A stretch of 5,594 nucleotides of DNA, from assembly GCA_019100305.1 (NCBI GenBank), contig JAHRHW010000307.1, forward strand, positions 1 to 5,594. The letters are read 5' to 3'. A program made the translations under genes and the position numbers. The DNA is from Candidatus Thiodiazotropha taylori (lineage in GTDB: Bacteria; Pseudomonadota; Gammaproteobacteria; Chromatiales; Chromatiaceae). The stretch's first letter is position 1. Every line of letters begins with the position of its first letter. Shown piece by piece: positions 1-5,540 of the stretch. A model generated the notes under the pieces. It had not been told where the DNA came from. It ran no database searches and was given only the letters and a program-made list of their open reading frames with translations.

Positions 1-119
1 TGGGACCCGAAGGGGGCGACAAGGGCGGTGAGATCATTGCCCAGGGCACACCGCAACAGCTGGCCAGGACACGGGGCTCACATACTGGAAGATATCTCAA
101 AAAGTTGCTGGCCAAGTAG
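1..119 (+). CDS. uvrA: UvrA, excinuclease ABC subunit A (3' end only)
   Basis: Reading from position 3, 38 codons run to a TAG stop at 117-119. They give the typical UvrA C-terminus: GPEGGDKGGEIIAQGTP near the start, then SHTGRYLKKLLAK at the end. E. coli UvrA ends in the same way, with LGPEGG, a glycine-rich GGEI stretch, GTPE and a final SHT-R(F/Y)LK. UvrA is the cytoplasmic DNA-damage-sensing ATPase of nucleotide excision repair and loads UvrB at lesions. Only the tail after the second ABC ATPase domain is visible, so the catalytic motifs cannot be checked. The next gene is on the opposite strand and its stop lies 5 nt away. The family assignment is secure despite the short length, because this tail is highly conserved. 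Confidence 0.93.
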   Translation, partial: GPEGGDKGGEIIAQGTPQQLARTRGSHTGRYLKKLLAK

Positions 120-124
120 TCCGC

Positions 125-2044
125 TCAAGGCGTCTCATAGGCGCCGAGGTCGGGGGACGCATCCCGCGGATTTCCCAGTATGTCTGTTGTGGGGACAGAG
201 AGGGTCGTACCCCTGTCCCTGGCCACCGAGCCAGCTTCGAGGCGCAGATCGTCAGGCGCATCGACAAAGCCGGGATCAGCACTAGAAGCCATGCCATCAA
301 GACCGTGGGTTCCACTGTCGAAGCTTGCACCGAAACAGAGATTGCTGTTGACCAGTTGATAGGCATCGGCACTCAGATCGAAATCGTAGCAGCTGTCCCC
401 CGATTGCGGGTTGGCGAAGTAACCGATATTGTTGGTCACTACATAATCCCTACCCCGCTCTCCCACATAGTAGGCCCGTCCATTCGCCGTGCCGCCAAAG
501 TAGACGCTGTTGTTGCGCACCAGCGTAACGCTGACATCCAGATCCGGCGCTGCAGTTGCACGATTGGGTGAGGCAATACCGGTCGCCCCGCCGATCAGGG
601 TCTGAACAACAATATTGTTTTCAATCGTACAGTCGACACAGCTGGCGACACCGATCGCAAGATTACCCACATTGCGTACCAGATTGCCCCGAATGATCGC
701 ATTGCGATGGCTCTCAGTAGTCGAGCCCGCCGCATCCACAGTCAAACCCCAACATCCCGCTGAAGGATTGCGCTCCTCGATCAGATTGTTTTCGATCAAC
801 AGGTCGACCGTGTTGTCATTGTGTGCCACCAGACTTGTGCCGACACACTGATCATTGGCATCCAGTGCCGAATCACTCAACCAGTTACCCCGCACGACAC
901 CATCGCTTCTCATCTGACTCAGATAGACGTTGTGTTGTAGCGCACTGGCATTCAACCAACCATTGTTGTGAAAACGGTTGCGTTCCAGCCGGGTACGATG
1001 AGTACCACCCAACCAGCCCATGACCCCATTATCATGAATGTGCGAGTCACTGAGCGTGATATCGCCACTCTCCAGGTCGTTACTGTTGAGATAGACCCCG
1101 ATGCCGAATCCATCCACTTCCAGACACTGCATCACAACCTGATTGATGTTACGAAACAGAAACAGTCCAAACCCCTCACCATCCTGGCTCTGTTTGGTGA
1201 GTTGCAGGTTGTGGATCCGGATACCCTGCCAACTCAGCTGATCATCGCTCGGATCGAACACCAGACCGTTGACATTCCCCGCTTGTGTGAACCTCATCTT
1301 TGGTCTGGCCTGGGACGAATCGCCGTAGTCCTGCAGCGTGCAGGGTGTATCGCTGCTACATCCTGATGCACTCAACTGCAGAGCCGTGTCGCTGTGCCAC
1401 ACTCCGCCACGACAGAAGGCCAGATCACTGCCGGTATTGAAGGCGGCGATCGCTGCTGTGATGGAACGCTTCGGTGACAGGGCGCTGCCAACATTGGCAT
1501 CGTCTCCGGATGCGCAATCCATAACAGCGCCACTCTGGCAATCACAGAGATGGATCACCCTATCACCGCGCTCACTGAGAGTCGCCGGACAGTGTTCAAT
1601 ATCCGGCCCGTAATCCGGAAGTGCCACAAGCTGCTGAGGATTGACCGTAATGGTCACATGATCACTTACCCTGTCTCCCGCATCGTCGGTAATCGTTAAA
1701 GAGAACTGCAGGCTTTCCGAGCTCAATACGGAAGGCGCTGTAAAGCTGGCTACCATCTGATCGGCATTGGCTAGGTTTACGGCCGGCCCGCCAAGTTGGC
1801 TCCATTGGTAGTCAACCACTGTGCCATCACTATCACTGCCGCTACCATTGAGCGTGACACTTTGACCTGCAGTAACCGTCTGATCTGAACCCGCATCAAT
1901 CTGAGGTGGTGTATTGATCACCGGGGTGGGCTCATCATTTCCATCACTACCCTCTGCGTCACTGTCACTCTCTCCACCACCACCGCCACAAGCGATCATC
2001 AATGAGAGCAGCAACAGCACGATCAACTTTCCTGCTTGGCTCAT
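125..2044 (-). CDS. Surface lipoprotein with PKD-like domain and cysteine-rich right-handed beta-helix
   Basis: Encodes 639 residues. Residues 1-19 are a lipoprotein signal (basic K6, hydrophobic 7-17, lipobox MIAC with the lipidated Cys19). A Gly5 stretch and an acidic, flexible linker (20-43) follow. Gly at +2 suggests outer-membrane or surface placement by the E. coli rule. Residues 44-135 form a PKD/REJ-like Ig fold, with the motifs NTPPQIDAGSDQTV, GSGSDSDG and LTITDDAG. From about 255 to 545 the protein resembles PbH1 right-handed beta-helix repeats, with Asn-rich turns (ENNLI, RGNLV, ENNIV, RNNSV, TNNIG). It ends in ADPGFVDAPDDLRLEAGS and DLGAYE, the C-terminal pattern of many secreted beta-helix proteins. 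Fourteen cysteines lie after the lipid Cys (for example 152, 167, 169, 177, 211, 229, 235, 469, 472), which suggests disulfide bonds. A strong AGGAGA ribosome site (2051-2056) lies 6 nt before the ATG. Carbohydrate binding or polysaccharide cleavage is possible for the fold, but no catalytic residues can be assigned, so the function is unknown. Confidence 0.85.
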   Translation of the reverse strand: MSQAGKLIVLLLLSLMIACGGGGGESDSDAEGSDGNDEPTPVINTPPQIDAGSDQTVTAGQSVTLNGSGSDSDGTVVDYQWSQLGGPAVNLANADQMVASFTAPSVLSSESLQFSLTITDDAGDRVSDHVTITVNPQQLVALPDYGPDIEHCPATLSERGDRVIHLCDCQSGAVMDCASGDDANVGSALSPKRSITAAIAAFNTGSDLAFCRGGVWHSDTALQLSASGCSSDTPCTLQDYGDSSQARPKMRFTQAGNVNGLVFDPSDDQLSWQGIRIHNLQLTKQSQDGEGFGLFLFRNINQVVMQCLEVDGFGIGVYLNSNDLESGDITLSDSHIHDNGVMGWLGGTHRTRLERNRFHNNGWLNASALQHNVYLSQMRSDGVVRGNWLSDSALDANDQCVGTSLVAHNDNTVDLLIENNLIEERNPSAGCWGLTVDAAGSTTESHRNAIIRGNLVRNVGNLAIGVASCVDCTIENNIVVQTLIGGATGIASPNRATAAPDLDVSVTLVRNNSVYFGGTANGRAYYVGERGRDYVVTNNIGYFANPQSGDSCYDFDLSADAYQLVNSNLCFGASFDSGTHGLDGMASSADPGFVDAPDDLRLEAGSVARDRGTTLSVPTTDILGNPRDASPDLGAYETP

Positions 2045-2117
2045 TGAGAGTCTCCTGATGCAACCTGAGTCGCCAATAACTTCAACATCCTTAAACCTTT
2101 AGACAAACAGATCATCT

Positions 2118-2131
2118 CTTAATAGATTAAG
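2118..2131. repeat. Inverted repeat CTTAAT-AG-ATTAAG
   Basis: Perfect 6-bp arms with a 2-bp centre, 74 nt upstream of the lipoprotein start codon. The position would suit a regulator-binding site for that gene. AT-rich dyads of this size also arise by chance, so its role is uncertain. Confidence 0.35.
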
Positions 2132-2302
2132 CGGCGAGAGACAAATTGACATCTTCAGAGAGCACCACTGATCAGCAAATCGATACCGTCAAACTCAAAA
2201 CCCGAATCGAGTTGAGAGATTAGAATCCAGATTCCCAGTGGAATGGATGAATCACCATTTCAAAGCAGATAAAACAGCGCATAACGAAAACACAAAGAGA
2301 GT

Positions 2303-2355
2303 GTTTACAATCGTTGTCAATGTAGAGCTTTTTCCCAGTGTACAAGCTTGTAAAC
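2303..2355. promoter_or_regulatory. Inverted repeat pair and 12-bp palindrome upstream of the GlsB-like gene
   Basis: GTTTACAA at 2303-2310 is exactly inverted as TTGTAAAC at 2348-2355. The second arm overlaps the perfect 12-bp palindrome TACAAGCTTGTA (2341-2352). The structure ends 71 nt before the ATG of the small membrane-protein gene, in the zone where its promoter should lie. A transcription-factor operator is the simplest reading. No family consensus is matched that I can name. Confidence 0.35.
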
Positions 2356-2426
2356 TGCTGATACCGGTCAGTCAGTGAACCATTTCACGACCGATTCACT
2401 CTCTGTAATCATGTAAGGAGACCATC

Positions 2427-2675
2427 ATGGATTTGACCTCTCTTCTAGTTTTTCTGGCCATAGGCGCAGCCGCCGGCTGGCTCGCCGGCACCCTGATGAA
2501 AGGTGGCGGGTTTGGCCTGCTGGGTAACATCATTGTTGGTGTGATTGGCGCCTTTATCGGCGGCTTTGTTTTCAATCTTGTGGGCATCTCAGCAAGTGGT
2601 CTGGTTGGCTCATTGATCACGGCAGTAGCCGGCGCTGCGATTCTATTGTTTGTTGTCAGTCTTATAAAAAAATAG
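2427..2675 (+). CDS. GlsB/YeaQ/YmgE-family (transglycosylase-associated) small membrane protein
   Basis: An 82-residue, very hydrophobic, glycine-rich protein, which is the usual length for this family. Three predicted membrane segments lie at about 5-23, 30-52 and 57-79. The family signature is clear: GWLAGTLMKGGGFGLLGNII (residues 17-36), then a GxxxG-like run VGVIGAFIGGF (37-47), and a basic KK end. Members sit in the inner membrane and are often induced by stress or stationary phase; the molecular function is poorly known, and the 'transglycosylase-associated' label is historical. The start is supported by a strong TAAGGAG site at 2414-2420, 6 nt before the ATG. The gene stands alone: its neighbours are on the other strand and a terminator follows 3 nt after the stop, so it is probably monocistronic. 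Confidence 0.9.
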   Translation: MDLTSLLVFLAIGAAAGWLAGTLMKGGGFGLLGNIIVGVIGAFIGGFVFNLVGISASGLVGSLITAVAGAAILLFVVSLIKK

Positions 2676-2678
2676 AGG

Positions 2679-2700
2679 CAACATTCTCAATGTTGTTTTT
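2679..2700 (+). terminator. Rho-independent terminator of the GlsB-like gene
   Basis: A perfect 7-bp stem CAACATT/AATGTTG (2679-2685 and 2689-2695) with a CTC loop is followed directly by five T (2696-2700). It starts 3 nt after the TAG stop. The stem is AT-rich and so only moderately stable, but the form and position are classic. Confidence 0.75.
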
Positions 2701-2983
2701 GCGTACTTTCAATTCCGCAATAAACAGAGGATCTCCAGCCATCTATTCAGACTTGATATCATTCAATCGATTTCACTGCGACGCCATTAACTCAAAATCA
2801 GCCGAGCAGTGACATAAAAGCCCCTCTCCCGCAAGGGGAGTGGGGAGCTACATTATCCATCCATGTGCCGCACTAGTGATTGGTTCTATTTCTAAGCCTC
2901 ATCTTCTGCTTGGTTATCTCGTTACATGTCACGAATCAAGATAGACCAAATCCACTACCTGCTGCTTGCCTCGTCCTATCAGC
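2701..2983. other. Intergenic region without a recognisable gene
   Basis: Between the terminator of the rightward small gene and the end of the leftward reductase gene I see no coding region with a ribosome site or recognisable product. It contains the GC-rich hairpin at 2821-2845, listed separately, and the 8-bp palindrome CACTAGTG (about 2870-2877). The rest is unremarkable. Confidence 0.5.
2813..2845 (-). terminator. GC-rich hairpin, probable terminator of the leftward garA-garB transcript
   Basis: CCCC-T-CTCCC (2821-2830) pairs with GGGAG-T-GGGG (2836-2845), with one T/T mismatch and a GCAAG loop. On the minus strand the stem is followed by CTTTTATG, a short T-run, so it can terminate transcripts coming from the reductase gene, whose stop is about 145 nt upstream. 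Sequences of this CCCCTCTCCC...GGGGAG type are also widespread in proteobacterial genomes as dispersed intergenic repeats, so it may be one of those acting as a terminator. Confidence 0.5.
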
Positions 2984-3005
2984 TGACACTAACAAGCCAG
3001 TGTCA
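2984..3005 (-). other. Hairpin overlapping the reductase stop codon
   Basis: TGACACT (2984-2990) and AGTGTCA (2999-3005) form a perfect 7-bp stem with an 8-nt loop, spanning the last codons and TAG stop of the leftward reductase gene. No T-run follows on the minus strand, so it is not a normal intrinsic terminator. It could protect the mRNA 3' end or be coincidental. Confidence 0.4.
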
Positions 3006-4380
3006 TCGGATCATCCTCAAGAGATTCAGCTTTAGGCACTTTCATCGTTACCAACTCCTCGGCACTGACCGGGTGTATCGGAATGGTATTGTCCAGATCG
3101 GCCTTGGTCGCGCCCATCTTCACCGCCACCGCAAAACCCTGCAGCATCTCATCCACATGATCGCCGATCAGATGGATACCGACCACCCGCTCCTGCTCAC
3201 CACTACAGACCAACTTCATTGCCGTTGTCGTATCCCTCGATGAGAGGGCATGACGCATCGGTGTAAATTCGGTCTGATAGACTCTGACATTGTCATGCCA
3301 GGCCCGCGCCTGAGTTTCAGTCAGCCCGACAGTGGCAACCGGTGGATGGGAAAACACAACACTGGGTATATTGTCATAATCAACCCGACTGTTCGTCTGA
3401 TGATCGAACAGACGATCCGCCAGACGACGCCCGGCGGCAATCGCAACCGGAGTCAAAGGTGTCCGTCCGGTGATATCGCCAATGGCATAGATGCCGGGAA
3501 TGTTGGTATTCTGGTAATCGTCTGTCACCACAATGCCGTTATGCAAAACCTCAACGCCGATTTCTGCCAGATTCAGTTTTGCCGTATTGGGTTTGCGTCC
3601 AACCGCCCAGATCACTTTGTCGAAACCGCTTAACTGCTGACCCTGACTTCCCTGAAGTGTAATGCCATCCTCGCTTTCAATGAGAGCGTTGACCTGAAAA
3701 GAGAGCTTTTGCTCCACACCCTGCTTGGCCATTTCGCTCATCAATACCTGGCTGAGCATGGGATCGAACATTTCAAGCAGACGCGATTCAAGAGCGACCA
3801 GGGTCACCTGGGAGCCCAGGGCCGAGAGCACCCCGGCAAGCTCGACACCGATGTAACCACCACCGATGACCGCCACTTTTTCAGGCTGCTCCTGCAGGGC
3901 AAAAAAACCATCGGAGGTGATCCCCAACTCTGCACCAGGCAGTGGCGGCACGATCGGCTGTCCACCGGTTGCAATCACTATATGATCTGCTGCATAGATC
4001 TTCCCATCGACCTCGATCTCTCCGGGACCGATCAGACGGGCATGACCCGGCAGATGGGTCACACCAAGCTGTTCAACATAGTCATCCCAATAGCGATTGA
4101 TGCGCTCAACATAACTTTGCCGACCCGCAACCAGTTTCGCCCAGTCGGTCCGGCCGCGCTGCGCTGTCACTCCATAGCCTGCAGCATCATCAACCGCATG
4201 GGCCAGTTCAGCCGCCGTCCACATCAGCTTCTTGGGCACACAACCGTTGTTCACGCAGGTTCCACCAAGCTTCCCCGGATCCACCACGGCAACCCTGCGG
4301 CCATGTTTCACCGCCCTTTCAGCTACCGCCAAGCCACCACTGCCACCACCGATGGCAATCAAATCGAAATGTCTTTTCAT
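2989..4380 (-). CDS. garB: Glutathione (amide) disulfide reductase, FAD- and NAD(P)H-dependent, GarB type
   Basis: A 463-residue cytoplasmic class I flavoprotein disulfide reductase. The FAD-binding Rossmann motif is GGGSGG at 11-16. The redox pair is C42 and C47 in GGTCVNNGCVPKK, at the same numbers as E. coli Gor. ATGG lies at 137-140, the nicotinamide-nucleotide motif GGGYIGVELAG at 173-183, the second FAD motif YAIGD at 298-302, and the catalytic dyad H436/E441 in IHPVSAEE. The length matches glutathione reductases (about 450). Against E. coli Gor, A179 is replaced by G178, and the NADPH-phosphate arginines R198 and R204 by L197 and E203. The human Gor substrate contact R37 corresponds to E21. 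These features, and the Prx-Grx gene just upstream, fit the NADH-preferring glutathione amide reductase of Chromatium gracile (EC 1.8.1.16); ordinary GSSG reductase is the alternative. I chose the ATG at 4380 because an in-frame ATG at 4413 lies inside a strong hairpin. The protein ends in a lone cysteine (C463). Confidence 0.85.
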   Translation of the reverse strand: MKRHFDLIAIGGGSGGLAVAERAVKHGRRVAVVDPGKLGGTCVNNGCVPKKLMWTAAELAHAVDDAAGYGVTAQRGRTDWAKLVAGRQSYVERINRYWDDYVEQLGVTHLPGHARLIGPGEIEVDGKIYAADHIVIATGGQPIVPPLPGAELGITSDGFFALQEQPEKVAVIGGGYIGVELAGVLSALGSQVTLVALESRLLEMFDPMLSQVLMSEMAKQGVEQKLSFQVNALIESEDGITLQGSQGQQLSGFDKVIWAVGRKPNTAKLNLAEIGVEVLHNGIVVTDDYQNTNIPGIYAIGDITGRTPLTPVAIAAGRRLADRLFDHQTNSRVDYDNIPSVVFSHPPVATVGLTETQARAWHDNVRVYQTEFTPMRHALSSRDTTTAMKLVCSGEQERVVGIHLIGDHVDEMLQGFAVAVKMGATKADLDNTIPIHPVSAEELVTMKVPKAESLEDDPMTLAC

Positions 4381-4384
4381 ACTG

Positions 4385-4390
4385 CTCACC
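4385..4390 (-). promoter_or_regulatory. Ribosome binding site supporting the garB start at 4380
   Basis: GGTGAG on the minus strand lies 4 nt before the ATG at 4378-4380. It is imperfect and rather close, but it is the better of the two options. The in-frame ATG at 4411-4413 has the stem of an inverted repeat where its ribosome site should be. The protein from 4380 also begins MKRHFDLIAIGGGSGG, the usual family N-terminus. Confidence 0.6.
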
Positions 4391-4410
4391 AAAATCCTGC
4401 CTAGAGAAAC

Positions 4411-4433
4411 CATCCAGCCGAAACGGCTGGATG
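4411..4433 (-). terminator. Perfect hairpin between peroxidase and reductase genes (attenuator or terminator)
   Basis: CATCCAGCCG (4411-4420) and CGGCTGGATG (4424-4433) form a perfect 10-bp stem with a 3-nt loop. On the minus strand it lies 24 nt after the peroxidase stop, 30 nt before the reductase ATG, and is followed by GGTTTCTCTAGG, a poor T-tract. I read it as a leaky terminator or RNA-processing and stabilising element that sets the peroxidase-to-reductase ratio. The structure is plain in the sequence; the role is inferred. Confidence 0.6.
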
Positions 4434-4457
4434 TCGTGATTGAGACCTACTGAAGCG

Positions 4458-5207
4458 CTAGGCTGCCGACCTCTGCCGTTCTGCCAGAAACTGCTCAAGG
4501 TCGTCCGAGCCGCCAATACGTTCGCCGTTAATGAATATCTGGGGCACCATCGAGATACCGGCCACCGCACGCAGACTGCTTTCACTGTAGTTCCTGTTCA
4601 GCACCAGCTCTTCGAACTCTATGCCCGCATCCCGCAACATGCCCTTGGCCCGAACACAGAAAGGGCAACCTTCGCGGGTGAACAGGGTGACATCCATTGG
4701 CTGCTGCTCATTGGGCGCAATGTAGGCCAGCATGTGATCCGCATCCGAAACCTCAAAAGGATCTCCAGGCAGATCAGGTTCGATAAACATCTTCTCGATG
4801 ACACCATCTTTCACCAGCATCGAGTAGCGCCATGAGCGCTCGCCAAAGCCGAGATCCTGTTTCGACACCAGCATCCCCATGCCTCGGGTGAAATCACCGT
4901 TACCATCGGGTAGAAAACGGATCCGGTCGGCCTGCTGCTCCAGCTGCCACTCGTTCATCACGAAAGCATCGTTGACCGAGATACAGACCACCTCATCAAC
5001 GCCATGACGCTTGAGCACTGGCGCCAGTTGGTTGTAACGGGGCACATGGGTGGATGAGCATGTGGGGGTGAACGCACCGGGCAGTGCAAATACCACCACG
5101 GTTTTGCCCTTGAAAATTTCATCACTGCTGAGATCCACCCACTCATGCTCACGACGGGTGCGAAAGGTAACTTGGGGGACACTCTGATTTTCACGATTCT
5201 CTAACAT
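4458..5207 (-). CDS. garA: Hybrid peroxiredoxin-glutaredoxin peroxidase (glutathione amide-dependent, GarA type)
   Basis: A 249-residue cytoplasmic thiol peroxidase with two fused domains. Residues 1 to about 165 are a Prx5-type peroxiredoxin: the peroxidatic cysteine is C50 in PGAFTPTCSSTHVP, and R127 lies in the WRYSML strand near the active site. Residues about 170-245 are a glutaredoxin with redox motif C181-P-F-C184, the cis-proline loop SMVPQIFI and the glutathione-binding GGSDDL. The architecture and length match the Haemophilus influenzae hybrid Prx5 (241 aa) and the Chromatium gracile glutathione amide-dependent peroxidase (EC 1.11.1.17). It reduces H2O2 and alkyl hydroperoxides; the sulfenylated C50 is recycled through the Grx domain by glutathione or its amide. 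C75 is an extra cysteine in the Prx domain and not a clear resolving residue. TGGAGA lies about 5 nt before the ATG. It is the first gene of a leftward pair, 77 nt before the reductase that would regenerate its thiol. Confidence 0.92.
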   Translation of the reverse strand: MLENRENQSVPQVTFRTRREHEWVDLSSDEIFKGKTVVVFALPGAFTPTCSSTHVPRYNQLAPVLKRHGVDEVVCISVNDAFVMNEWQLEQQADRIRFLPDGNGDFTRGMGMLVSKQDLGFGERSWRYSMLVKDGVIEKMFIEPDLPGDPFEVSDADHMLAYIAPNEQQPMDVTLFTREGCPFCVRAKGMLRDAGIEFEELVLNRNYSESSLRAVAGISMVPQIFINGERIGGSDDLEQFLAERQRSAA

Positions 5208-5278
5208 CTTTATCTCCAGAAAAGTGTGGTTCGAATAAGCTTGAAGCGCACTCTACGGAAAAACCGTGAATTGATAAA

Positions 5279-5307
5279 ATCGTATATATTTATCTTAATG
5301 ATTTGAA
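5279..5307 (-). promoter_or_regulatory. Candidate promoter of the garA-garB transcript
   Basis: On the minus strand TTCAAA (5302-5307) and TACGAT (5279-5284) are separated by 17 nt, a sigma-70-like pair with a modest match. The setting is a long AT-rich tract that could act as an UP element. It would give a leader of roughly 65 nt before the ATG at 5207. TATATA strings nearby offer other -10 choices, so the exact position is uncertain. Confidence 0.35.
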
Positions 5308-5311
5308 TTTC

Positions 5312-5321
5312 CTATTAATAG
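5312..5321. promoter_or_regulatory. Palindrome CTATTAATAG, candidate activator site
   Basis: A perfect 10-bp palindrome just upstream of the candidate -35 of the peroxidase gene, where an activator would bind. It is built from CTAT and ATAG, the units of OxyR sites. OxyR sites, however, space these units by 7 nt, not 2, so an OxyR assignment is not supported by the visible pattern. Confidence 0.3.
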
Positions 5322-5490
5322 ATTTTTCACACCAATGACCACCAACCGGACCGCGCACACCACCCCCAACAGCCCGAATGCAGCCTGCCCCATCAACAGC
5401 CAACTGACCTGTCGGACTCTTATGCGGGCCGGTCTAAATTGTAACAATCAGGCACTTTGACCATTTAAATCTGTCCTATGCCTGCACAAG

Positions 5491-5507
5491 CGCTCTATCA
5501 TAGTGCG
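5491..5507. promoter_or_regulatory. Interrupted dyad over a possible -10 of the second flavoprotein gene
   Basis: CGCTCTAT-C-ATAGTGCG is a 17-bp dyad with one mismatched pair. It contains TATCAT (5496-5501), a five-of-six match to a -10 box, about 40 nt before the ATG at 5541. No good -35 sits 16-18 nt upstream. Such a dyad over a -10 would suit a repressor or a redox-responsive regulator; this is inference. Confidence 0.3.
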
Positions 5508-5540
5508 AACAGATCTATGGCCCGTAACCGAGGTAGAAAA

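Larger units (their letters stand above)
2045..2426. other. Divergent intergenic region, lipoprotein gene / GlsB-like gene
   Basis: This 382-nt AT-rich stretch carries the upstream regions of two divergent genes and no convincing reading frame of its own. Visible structures are the dyad CTTAAT-AG-ATTAAG (2118-2131), a pair of inverted 8-mers (2303-2310 and 2348-2355) and the 12-bp palindrome TACAAGCTTGTA (2341-2352). GTGAA-CCAT-TTCAC (2375-2388) lies close to the GlsB-like gene. A TTGTCA at 2314-2319 could serve as a rightward -35 element, but no good -10 lies at the proper spacing. I could not place a trustworthy promoter in either direction, which would fit activator-dependent or alternative-sigma promoters. 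Confidence 0.5.
5208..5540. other. Divergent control region, peroxidase-reductase pair / second flavoprotein gene
   Basis: This 333-nt region is sharply two-part. Positions 5268-5335 are very AT-rich and look like the promoter zone of the leftward peroxidase gene. Positions 5336-5440 are GC-rich and resemble coding DNA in composition. The part next to the rightward flavoprotein gene has two dyads: ATTGT-A-ACAAT (5438-5448) and an interrupted dyad centred on 5499. A 4-bp mini-stem ACGG-AAAAA-CCGT (5255-5267) would lie in the leader of the peroxidase mRNA. Confidence 0.5.

Noticed and set aside
968..1366. Plus-strand open frame opposite the lipoprotein gene (132 codons)
   Set aside because: It is antisense to a coherent lipoprotein and beta-helix frame, and has no ribosome site or domain.
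2375..2388. GTGA-N6-TCAC, a CRP-like core upstream of the GlsB-like gene
   Set aside because: The outer bases do not match the CRP consensus and the site is centred only about 45 nt before the ATG, too close for activation. A chance dyad is more likely.
3709..4404. Long open frame on the plus strand opposite the reductase gene (231 codons)
   Set aside because: It is wholly antisense to a well-supported gene, rich in His, Thr and Arg, has no recognisable domain and is best explained as a shadow frame.
4381..4413. Longer start for the reductase at the ATG 4413 (11 extra residues)
   Set aside because: The extension MVSLGRILVSS is not family-like and its ATG and upstream ribosome-site region lie in the perfect hairpin 4411-4433. 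The ATG at 4380 gives the standard N-terminus.
4440..4835. Plus-strand open frame opposite the peroxidase gene
   Set aside because: It is a shadow of the strongly conserved Prx-Grx frame.
5312..5321. OxyR site at CTATTAATAG
   Set aside because: OxyR needs ATAG and CTAT units at 7-nt spacing; here the units are 2 nt apart and the flanking units are missing.
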